This document shows positions 39,868 to 46,711 of a DNA stretch of 46,711 nucleotides, one piece after another; positions within the stretch are counted from its first letter, which is position 1, and every line of letters begins with the position of its first letter. The stretch covers positions 1 to 46,711 of the forward strand of contig CAAGCF010000024.1 in assembly GCA_900768265.1 (NCBI GenBank), given 5' to 3'. A model generated the notes under the pieces. The model saw only the letters and a list, made by a program, of their open reading frames with translations, ran no database searches and had not been told where the DNA came from. Both the position numbers and the translations under genes were made by a program. The DNA comes from an uncultured Collinsella sp. (lineage in GTDB: Bacteria; Actinomycetota; Coriobacteriia; Coriobacteriales; Coriobacteriaceae).

Positions 39868-41139
39868 GTGAACACGAACGCCTTCTATGACGTCTTGGTA
39901 ATCGGCGGCGGGGCCTCGGGTCTCGCCGCCGCCATTACTGCCGCACGCGCAGGCAAAAGCGCCTGCATCGTTGAGCGCGATGTTGCCTGCGGCCTTAAAC
40001 TCCTTGCGACCGGCAACGGCCGCTGCAACCTTTCCAACGAATCAATTGATTTCCAGCGGTACAACCACCCCGCATTCGTCGAATCCGTCATGGGTCCCCA
40101 GCCTGAGCAAGAGCTCGGCAGTTTCTTCTCCTCGCTGGGCATCATGACGACCTCCGAGGAGGGCCGGCTGTATCCACGCTCCCTTCGTGCCGAATCGGTG
40201 CGCGATACGCTTCTCAACGCTTGCAATCGTCTGGGTATCACCTTGATCTGTGGAGCAAACGTTGTCTCGGCATTCAAAGCCCCCGAGGGCTGGGCGCTCC
40301 AAATAGACCGTCCCGCGCGAGCACTCAAGGCAAAAAAGCACGACGACCGAAAATCGGAACTCCGCTCGCTTCGGAAGGCACTCGCCGACACCCCTCGCAA
40401 GAACGAGACGCTGCAGGCAAAGGCCGTAATTATCGCTACGGGCGGCAGCCCTGCCGACATCGCGAAGACGTCCAATCTTCCCCTCACCCCGCAACACCCC
40501 GTCCTCTGCCCTGTGTCGGCATCGGTCTTCGGCGACCAGACTGCGCTCAAGACGCTGGATGGCCTGCGCGTTCGCGCCCGTTTGACGCTCACCCGCAATC
40601 ACGAGGAGCTCTGGCACGAAGACGGCGAAGTGCTCTTCCGAACCTTTGGCATCTCGGGCGTTGCCGCCTTTAACCTCTCCCGTCGCGTCCAGCGCGGCGA
40701 CACGATTCTGCTCGACGTTTTCCCCGACCTCTCCAAAGACGAGTTACTCGATATGCTCAACCAGCGAGTTGAGTTGCTCGGCGGCTTTTCGCCCCGCGAC
40801 CCCCACTGGCTCGACGGCATGCTCGCCCCGCAGCTCTCTCACGTTGTCTGCGCCGCATTCGAACAGTGCCACCCCGGGTCGTACGACGTCATCCATCTGG
40901 TCTCAATCCTCAAGCACTTTAAGCTGCTCGTCGAGGGAACGACAGAGGAGCGTTCAGCCCAGGTCACGCGCGGCGGCGTGCCCATCGAAAGCGTCTCGGC
41001 TCCTAACCTCTGCGTGAGCAACGCGGCAGGCGCCCCACTTTACATCTGTGGCGAGGCGCTTGACATCGATGCCGATTGTGGCGGTTTCAACCTTGCGTGG
41101 GCTTGGATCTCGGGTATTCGCGCTGCAAGCAGCCTATAG
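39868..41139 (+). CDS. HI0933/BaiN-family NAD(P)/FAD-dependent oxidoreductase
   Basis: A 423-residue soluble flavoprotein. GGGASGLAAAITAARAGK is the FAD-binding loop, LLATGNGRCNLSN is the family signature, IIATGGSP is the second dinucleotide motif, and CGEALDIDADCGGFNLAWAW closes the FAD site. The GTG start follows the mrp stop directly. The family includes an enzyme of bile-acid dehydroxylation in gut bacteria, but most members are uncharacterised, and nothing here fixes the substrate. Confidence 0.85.
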   Translation: MNTNAFYDVLVIGGGASGLAAAITAARAGKSACIVERDVACGLKLLATGNGRCNLSNESIDFQRYNHPAFVESVMGPQPEQELGSFFSSLGIMTTSEEGRLYPRSLRAESVRDTLLNACNRLGITLICGANVVSAFKAPEGWALQIDRPARALKAKKHDDRKSELRSLRKALADTPRKNETLQAKAVIIATGGSPADIAKTSNLPLTPQHPVLCPVSASVFGDQTALKTLDGLRVRARLTLTRNHEELWHEDGEVLFRTFGISGVAAFNLSRRVQRGDTILLDVFPDLSKDELLDMLNQRVELLGGFSPRDPHWLDGMLAPQLSHVVCAAFEQCHPGSYDVIHLVSILKHFKLLVEGTTEERSAQVTRGGVPIESVSAPNLCVSNAAGAPLYICGEALDIDADCGGFNLAWAWISGIRAASSL

Positions 41140-41218
41140 CCGCGCAGTCTATAATCAAAGCGCATTCGGACCGTCTGGGACACCGGGCGGCCTCTTTCTT
41201 GCATCTAAGGAGACCTCG

Positions 41219-42859
41219 ATGATCGAAATCACCCAAGTCACTGCGTCGCTCGATGAAGCCGGCGATGAAAAAGCTTGCCTCATCGTTGGCAAGCGAGTCG
41301 TCAAACGCGTCCTACGTTGCAAAGACTCCGAGATCAAGTCCATCGAGCTCCACCGCAAGTCCATCGATGCCCGCAAAAAACGAGACGTTCATTTCATCCT
41401 GAGCTTTCGTGTTGAGCTGACGAGCCCAGACATCGAGCAGACAGTGCTCGGCAGCGTGGCCGAGCGCGACCGCTCACGCGTGCGCACGATAGACGACAAT
41501 GAGCCTTCATTCCCCTCCCCCGTTTCCGGCGCACCCAAAGAGCGTCCTGTTGTCGTCGGTGCCGGATGCGCTGGCCTTTTCGCCGCACTCACCCTTGCCG
41601 AAGCGGGTCTGAAGCCCTTGCTTATCGAACGGGGCGACCCGGCGCTTCGCCGCTCGCAGGCAATCGACCTCTTCCTGAAGGAGCGCACCCTCGACCCCGA
41701 AAGCAATATCCAATTTGGCCTGGGCGGCGCAGGGACCTTCTCGGACGGCAAGCTCAACACGGGAACCAAGAATCCTGCCCATCGACTGATTCTCGAGACC
41801 TTCGTCGAAGCGGGCTCACCTCGCGACATCCTGTGGGACGCCAAACCGCACATTGGCTCCGACATCCTCCCCACCGTCGTCACCAACATTTCTCAGCGCA
41901 TCGAGCAGCTCGGTGGAACCGTCCGCTATCGAACAAAGCTCGTCAATATTCGAACCGATGGATCTGGCGCCATCACCGGCATCGATGTCCAAACGCCCCA
42001 AGAAACCACAGGCGAGACAATCGCCACAAAGCACCTCATTCTCGCCTGCGGCCATTCCGCCCGCGACGTATTCGAGCTTCTCAAGGAACATAACGTTGCC
42101 CTCGCGCAAAAGACCTTTGCCATGGGTGTGCGCATCGAGCATCCACAGCGCGACATCGACCGTGCCCAATATGGCCCTTCAGCGGGGCACCCGGCACTCG
42201 GAGCGGCCCCCTACAAGCTTGTTGCCCATCTCCCCAACGGCCGCAGCGTGTTCTCGTTTTGCATGTGCCCCGGCGGACAGGTTGTCGCAGCTTCTTCCGA
42301 GCAGGGCCATCTGTGCGTCAACGGTGCCAGCCTCAATGCCCGCGACGGGCGCAACGCGAATGCCGCCCTACTCGTTAACGTCACACCTGACGACCTTCCC
42401 AGCGATGATCCGCTCGCCGGCATCGAGCTCCAGCGTGCCTGCGAGGCGGCCGCCTATCGCCTGGGTGGCTCCAACTGGAACGCACCGGCACAGCTCGTCG
42501 GAGATTTCCTCGCAGGACGCACCAGCAAGGCGCCCGGAAAGGTAAAGCCCACCTATCCGCTCGGTGTGACCTGGACGGCAATTGACGAAGCCCTGCCGCA
42601 GCATATCGTCGAGTCGCTCCGCCTGGGACTTCCCCTACTCGGAAAAAAGCTACGCGGCTACGACCGCCCCGATGCCGTTCTTACCGGCGTGGAGACTCGT
42701 TCGAGCTCACCGGTCACTGTCACCCGAGATCGAACGTGCCATGCCGTGTCGACCCCGGGCCTCTACCCTTGTGGTGAGGGAGCTGGATATGCCGGCGGCA
42801 TCATGAGCGCGGCCACCGACGGCATCCGTTGTGCCGAAGCCCTGATCGCAGACCTCTAG
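41219..42859 (+). CDS. FAD-dependent protein of the COG2509 type
   Basis: A 546-residue flavoprotein. The first ~100 residues form a separate N-terminal domain (FILSFRVEL). The FAD loop VVVGAGCAGLFAALTLAEAG follows near 113-132. Further family motifs are GLGGAGTFSDGKLNTGTKN, HLILACGHSARD, FSFCMCPGGQV and CGEGAGYAGGIMSAATDG. TAAGGAG precedes the ATG at 41219. It lies 79 bp after the previous flavoprotein and is the last gene of the mrp unit. Function is unknown. Confidence 0.85.
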   Translation: MIEITQVTASLDEAGDEKACLIVGKRVVKRVLRCKDSEIKSIELHRKSIDARKKRDVHFILSFRVELTSPDIEQTVLGSVAERDRSRVRTIDDNEPSFPSPVSGAPKERPVVVGAGCAGLFAALTLAEAGLKPLLIERGDPALRRSQAIDLFLKERTLDPESNIQFGLGGAGTFSDGKLNTGTKNPAHRLILETFVEAGSPRDILWDAKPHIGSDILPTVVTNISQRIEQLGGTVRYRTKLVNIRTDGSGAITGIDVQTPQETTGETIATKHLILACGHSARDVFELLKEHNVALAQKTFAMGVRIEHPQRDIDRAQYGPSAGHPALGAAPYKLVAHLPNGRSVFSFCMCPGGQVVAASSEQGHLCVNGASLNARDGRNANAALLVNVTPDDLPSDDPLAGIELQRACEAAAYRLGGSNWNAPAQLVGDFLAGRTSKAPGKVKPTYPLGVTWTAIDEALPQHIVESLRLGLPLLGKKLRGYDRPDAVLTGVETRSSSPVTVTRDRTCHAVSTPGLYPCGEGAGYAGGIMSAATDGIRCAEALIADL

Positions 42860-42871
42860 CGCGTTAAAGAC

Positions 42872-42907
42872 ACAGGCCCTAAGCTCCACAGGGAACTCGG
42901 GGCCTGT
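42872..42907. terminator. Bidirectional terminator between the flavoprotein gene and uvrB
   Basis: ACAGGCCC/GGGCCTGT with a loop of 20 nt lies between convergent genes. Tails are modest on both strands (TTCGCTATTT on plus, GTCTTT on minus). Confidence 0.7.
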
Positions 42908-42910
42908 TCG

Positions 42911-45151
42911 CTATTTCTTAAATCGCGCGCCTTGGCGTTTTCTGCCCGAAGCAAAGGCAGAGCCCTTGCGAGCCTGCGAACGCAAACGCTCGATCGTTTC
43001 GTCCTCAGATGCGCCCTCAAGCATCGCTCGAATCTGAACGACGGCATCGCGCAGACGTGCCGCCTCCTCAAAGTCCATGGCGGCGGAAGCGTTACGCATG
43101 TCTTCCTCCATGGTCTCGACAATCCGTACGAGCTCGTCATGCGGTAGCCCTTCCAGCTGCTCGGCAAGCGTCTGCTCGGGTGCTACCGTCTCCGGCGCGG
43201 CGCCCTCGCCGTTTTCGTCGGGTGTATAGAACGCACCGTGACCCAGCGAATCGCCTCTCGAGCGTCCCTTCGAGCCCACAGTCTTTTCGGCCTCGGCAAT
43301 AAAGCTCGAAATGTCGTTAATGGCCTTGCGGACCGTCTTGGGCACAATGCCATGTTCTTCGTTATATGCCATCTGAATCTCGCGACGGCGCTGCGTCTCT
43401 TCGATGGCTTCTTTCATCGAATCGGTCACAACGTCTGCATACATGATGACCTCGCCGTCGGCATTACGGGCCGCACGGCCAATCGTCTGAATCAACGAAC
43501 GGCGGTTGCGCAAGAAGCCTTCCTTGTCAGCGTCGAGAATTGCCACCAGCGAGACCTCGGGAAGGTCTAGACCCTCGCGGAGCAGGTTGATGCCAACGAG
43601 AACATCAATCTTTCCCTCGCGCAGCGTTCGCAGGATCTCGACACGGTCCATCGTCGCCGTATCGGAGTGCATGTAATTGACCTTAATGCCGGCATCAAGC
43701 AGATGGTCGGTCAGGTCCTCGGCCATGCGCTTGGTCAACGTGGTCACCAGCACGCGCTCCTTGCGGGCAACGCGCTCGCGAATCTCGTCCTCAAGATCGT
43801 CAATCTGCCCACGAACCGGACGCACATCGATCTTGGGGTCGAGCAGTCCGGTCGGACGAATGATCTGCTCAACGTCGTTCTGGCTAACCCGCAGCTCATA
43901 GTCGCCCGGCGTGGCCGAAACGTAGATGAACTGGGGAATCCTCGCCTCAAACTCATCGAAACGAAGCGGGCGGTTATCGAGTGCCGAAGGCAGACGAAAA
44001 CCATGCTCCACCAGCGTCACCTTACGCGAGCGGTCGCCTTCGTGCATGCCGCGGATCTGCGGCACCGTTACATGGCTCTCGTCGATGATGCAGAGCATGT
44101 CCTTAGGAAAGTAATCGATCAGGGTAAACGGCGGCTCGCCCGGTTTTCGACCGTCCAGATGACGCGAGTAGTTCTCGATACCGTTACAAAAACCCATGGT
44201 CTCGAGCATCTCGAGATCATAGTCGGTGCGCTGCTGCAGACGCTGTGCCTCGAGCAGCTTATCAGTCGCCTTGAGCTCGGCCACACGCTTCTCGCACTCT
44301 TCGCTGATTGATTTCAGAGCCGCTTTGACCTTAGGCTTCTCAGTCACGTAGTGCGAGGCCGGCCACACGGGAATGGCCTCGTACTCACGCAGCATCTCGC
44401 CGGTGACCTCGTCGATCTCGGCAATCAGCTCGACCTCGTCGCCAAAGAACTCAAACCGCAACGGATGCTCGGCATAGGGCGGATACACGTCGACGACATC
44501 GCCGCGCACGCGGAAGGTACCACGTGCCAAATCATAGTCATTGCGATCGTACTGGATATCGATAAGCGCATGGATAAAGTCATCGCGCTCGAGCGGCACC
44601 TTCTTGTCGACGTTCGGCGCCAAGCCCGCATAGTCCTCGGGAGAACCGATGCCATAGATACACGAGACCGATGCGACGACGATCACGTCGCGTCGAGAAA
44701 GCAGCGATGCGGTCGCCTGATGTCGCAGCATCTCGACCTCTTCGTTAATCGAGGAATCCTTCTCGATATACGTATCACTCTGCGGTACATACGCCTCGGG
44801 CTGATAATAGTCGTAGTACGAGACGAAGTAGACCACGGCGTTGTTGGGAAAGAATTCCTTGAGCTCGCTCGCGAGCTGGGCGGCGAGGGTTTTATTGGGA
44901 GCCATGACCAGCGTCGGCTTACCGAGAGCTTCGATGGTCTTGGCCATGGTAAAGGTCTTGCCCGAACCAGTCACGCCCAGCAAAACCTGATAGCGATCTC
45001 CGTCCCTTACGCCCTTCACAAGCGACTCAATGGCCTTAGGCTGGGAACCAGCGGGCTCGTATGGAGACACGACCTCAAACGGCACCTCAGAGCCCTCAAC
45101 GCCAAAACGTTTGAGCTCTCCTCCAACACGCTCAACTTCAAATTCCGCCAT
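42911..45151 (-). CDS. uvrB: Excinuclease ABC subunit B
   Basis: A 746-residue helicase-like repair protein. Helicase motif I is GVTGSGKTFTMAK, the damage-wedge beta-hairpin is YYDYYQPEAYVPQSDTYIEK, and later motifs include IIDESHVTVPQ, INLLREGLDLPEVSLV and the QTIGRAARN box. The C-terminal UVR motif (EEDMRNASAAMDFEEAARLR) binds UvrC. The chain is somewhat longer than the usual ~670 because of a linker before the UVR motif and a basic tail. It follows the transglycosylase gene. Confidence 0.96.
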   Translation of the reverse strand: MAEFEVERVGGELKRFGVEGSEVPFEVVSPYEPAGSQPKAIESLVKGVRDGDRYQVLLGVTGSGKTFTMAKTIEALGKPTLVMAPNKTLAAQLASELKEFFPNNAVVYFVSYYDYYQPEAYVPQSDTYIEKDSSINEEVEMLRHQATASLLSRRDVIVVASVSCIYGIGSPEDYAGLAPNVDKKVPLERDDFIHALIDIQYDRNDYDLARGTFRVRGDVVDVYPPYAEHPLRFEFFGDEVELIAEIDEVTGEMLREYEAIPVWPASHYVTEKPKVKAALKSISEECEKRVAELKATDKLLEAQRLQQRTDYDLEMLETMGFCNGIENYSRHLDGRKPGEPPFTLIDYFPKDMLCIIDESHVTVPQIRGMHEGDRSRKVTLVEHGFRLPSALDNRPLRFDEFEARIPQFIYVSATPGDYELRVSQNDVEQIIRPTGLLDPKIDVRPVRGQIDDLEDEIRERVARKERVLVTTLTKRMAEDLTDHLLDAGIKVNYMHSDTATMDRVEILRTLREGKIDVLVGINLLREGLDLPEVSLVAILDADKEGFLRNRRSLIQTIGRAARNADGEVIMYADVVTDSMKEAIEETQRRREIQMAYNEEHGIVPKTVRKAINDISSFIAEAEKTVGSKGRSRGDSLGHGAFYTPDENGEGAAPETVAPEQTLAEQLEGLPHDELVRIVETMEEDMRNASAAMDFEEAARLRDAVVQIRAMLEGASEDETIERLRSQARKGSAFASGRKRQGARFKK

Positions 45152-45202
45152 GGATACTCCTAACTCATATATCTGCAGTATACGCAGGCGGCAGGCATAG
45201 TC

Positions 45203-45784
45203 CTATACGAACCGATCGGGGTAGAGGGTCTTGTAGCGAACCCAGGCATTATTGACACGAATCAGATACGCCTGCGTCTCGGGAAAGGTGATTGCATTAT
45301 GAAGCGAGGTGCTCTGCTGCGCCCATCCGTCGACATTGCCCATGCCGGCGTTATAGGCGGCAATGGCGCTGTCAGTCGACCCGTTAAAATACGCTAGAAG
45401 ATACGAAAGATACGCACAGCCAAACTCGATGTTCGTAGCGGGATCGTTAAGGTTGTCGGCTGAATACTCACTACCATCGACAAGACCCTTGGCAATCATA
45501 TCCTGGGCAGTCTCGGGCATCAGCTGCATCAATCCCCGAGCGCCTTGATTCGACTCGGCCTGGGGATCCCAATTCGATTCCGACTTTATGACAGCACACA
45601 CCAGATACGGATCAAGATTGTGCGAAATGCTCGATTGCTTTACGTACGCCTCGTAGTCAATTGGATACAAAGGCCTAAAGAAGGCGGCAGGAGCATACGA
45701 ATAGACGAGCGAAATAAGGCCGAAGACGAACACAACGGCAAGTGGCGCCACGCGATACCACGTAAAGAAACGTGTCTTAGGCAT
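45203..45784 (-). CDS. Membrane-anchored lytic transglycosylase, SLT family
   Basis: A 193-residue peptidoglycan-cleaving enzyme. One N-terminal membrane segment (about 12-30) anchors the SLT domain outside. Catalytic Glu is in IKSESNWDP (near 69), with GLMQLMPETA and IAAYNAGMGNVDGW as the other family motifs. It overlaps the coaE stop by 8 nt and precedes uvrB by 51 nt, so coaE-slt-uvrB is a likely transcript. Confidence 0.9.
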   Translation of the reverse strand: MPKTRFFTWYRVAPLAVVFVFGLISLVYSYAPAAFFRPLYPIDYEAYVKQSSISHNLDPYLVCAVIKSESNWDPQAESNQGARGLMQLMPETAQDMIAKGLVDGSEYSADNLNDPATNIEFGCAYLSYLLAYFNGSTDSAIAAYNAGMGNVDGWAQQSTSLHNAITFPETQAYLIRVNNAWVRYKTLYPDRFV

Positions 45785-46418
45785 CGGCCTCCTCCTTATC
45801 CGCTACATCCCCGAAGCCATGGCGCGCAAGCCATGCGTCCAGTTGTTCAAAGAGCGAATTATCGCCTGCCGCATTATCGATTACCGTCGTAGCGAGATTG
45901 CAAAGCGAAGCCTCATCAGGTTGGCATGCAGAGCGAGCATCAAAATCAGAGGACTCCATACCACGATGAATGGCACGCTCGCGACGAACTGCCAAAGGAG
46001 CACTGATAACCAGAATTTCATCAGCCAGGCCAAAAGCATCCTCAAACCCAGTCGGGGCAGAAACCTCGACAACCGCAAAGGGGTAACGGGGGGACGAAAC
46101 CGTGCAGCAAACCGGATCAAGAATCCTCAGTGACAGCTGTTCGATGAGAACCGGATGAACGATGTCGTTGAGCCGCGCAACTGTATCAGGAGAGGCGAAA
46201 GCTCGAGCAGCGAGGACATTGCGGCGAATACCGCCCTCCCCGTCCAGAATGTCCCAACCGAACTCTTCCGCGAGGGCATTGACGATATCGGAGCCTGGCA
46301 CATACAGCGATTTGGCAAGCTCGTCCAGATCGATAAGCATGGCTCCATGGGATTCGAGATAGCGGCAGGCAGTCGACTTACCCGAAGCAATATTGCCCAA
46401 GACAAAAACGGTAAACAT
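45777..46418 (-). CDS. coaE: Dephospho-CoA kinase
   Basis: A 213-residue kinase for the last step of coenzyme A synthesis. The P-loop is GNIASGKST (near 8-16), followed by LIDLDELAKSLYVPG in place of the common DADxIA, and the lid region RRERAIHRGM. GGAGG lies before the ATG at 46418; the open frame to 46637 runs into the rRNA terminator and is rejected. Substitutions in the DxD motif are conservative. The gap to the 5S gene (46419-46545) is A/T-rich and may hold its promoter, for instance a GATAAT near 46449. Confidence 0.88.
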   Translation of the reverse strand: MFTVFVLGNIASGKSTACRYLESHGAMLIDLDELAKSLYVPGSDIVNALAEEFGWDILDGEGGIRRNVLAARAFASPDTVARLNDIVHPVLIEQLSLRILDPVCCTVSSPRYPFAVVEVSAPTGFEDAFGLADEILVISAPLAVRRERAIHRGMESSDFDARSACQPDEASLCNLATTVIDNAAGDNSLFEQLDAWLARHGFGDVADKEEADA

Positions 46419-46545
46419 CAAGTCCTCCCTAACGCCAATGGGAGTTATTATCGCGCAAATACAAAAGAAGGACTCAAAATACAGCCAAACAGTAAGACAA
46501 GCCAAACGAAGGCGGGTTCTTGTATTACAGCTCTCTATCAAATGC

Positions 46546-46575
46546 AAAAAAGGGGGAGGCCGCGAGGCCTCCCCC
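46546..46575 (-). terminator. rRNA operon terminator
   Basis: On the minus strand GGGGGAGGCC/GGCCTCCCCC with a 4-nt loop is followed by six T residues. It lies about 40 nt past the 5S rRNA 3' end. Confidence 0.92.
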
Positions 46576-46615
46576 TTCTTCAAGTCAAGCGTACGGCTCG
46601 GTGCCGTCCACCGGT

Positions 46616-46711
46616 CAGCGGCGCCCTGGCCTCCCACGGGCTGGCCCCGCAGTACTCTCGGCGCGATGGGGCTTAGCTTCCGGGTTCGGAACGGGACCGG
46701 GCGTGCCCCCC
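46616..46711 (-). rRNA. rrf: 5S rRNA, 5' end cut by the window edge
   Basis: The minus strand has the conserved 5S core: CCCGTTCCGAACCCGGAAG, TAAGCCCCATCGCGCCGA, and GGTACTGC-like AGTACTGCGGGG with CCGTGGGAGGCCAGG. About 15-20 nt of the 5' end lie outside the window. The exact 3' end is estimated within a few nucleotides. Confidence 0.9.

Noticed and set aside
1..46711. CRISPR array, prophage, insertion sequence or integron.
   Set aside because: No regularly spaced direct repeats, transposase, integrase or phage gene was seen. The conserved parts of the foldbacks lie at the centre, unlike integron attC sites.

Overview
The window looks like a chromosomal segment of a Gram-positive, high-GC actinobacterium of the class Coriobacteriia; Collinsella is my best guess. 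The guess rests on gene order, protein style, twin-arginine lipoproteins and intergenic hairpins, not on a database match. Almost everything reads on the minus strand; only a three-gene unit (mrp and two flavoproteins, 39.0-42.9 kb) reads on the plus strand. I see no prophage, insertion sequence or CRISPR array.

Layout from left to right. 0-6.2 kb holds tRNA genes (Val, three identical Gly, Cys, Leu), a GH13 alpha-glucosidase, and a two-gene partner-switching module: a PAS/GAF/SpoIIE-type phosphatase and a fused STAS-anti-sigma kinase. 6.2-6.7 kb is a non-coding block with two 125-nt foldback elements. 6.7-12.7 kb is an oppABCDF-type peptide importer. 13.0-20.1 kb is the conserved housekeeping block secG-gpmI-tpiA-pgk-gapA-whiA-rapZ. 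20.2-30.7 kb is a sialic-acid-type catabolic and uptake operon: nanE, ROK kinase, nanA, two CE7-family esterases (one lacking its nucleophile), and a four-gene importer with a permease-ATPase fusion. 31.0-46.4 kb holds uvrC, murJ, ybaK, uvrA, then on the plus strand mrp and two flavoproteins, then uvrB, a lytic transglycosylase and coaE. The right edge is the 3' part of a 5S rRNA gene with its rRNA-operon terminator.

How the parts work together. The GH13 enzyme, the peptide importer, the sialic-acid operon and the lower-glycolysis genes fit a fermentative gut organism living on host and dietary glycans and peptides. In the ancestral actinobacterial order uvrC is followed by rapZ, yvcK, whiA, gap, pgk, tpi and secG. 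Here that order is recognisable, but the sialic-acid island lies between uvrC and rapZ, gpmI is inserted, and yvcK is absent from its usual place.

The most unusual content is non-coding. Two families of long foldback elements each occur twice, with conserved internal loops but different, still complementary stems. Three stable-RNA promoters share an A/T-rich 16-17-nt inverted repeat exactly 2 nt upstream of the -35 hexamer. Among proteins, the outstanding items are a MurJ with three N-terminal ETAVF/YL repeats, a UvrC with a rearranged cysteine cluster, a probable CE7 pseudoenzyme, and the single-chain STAS-kinase.
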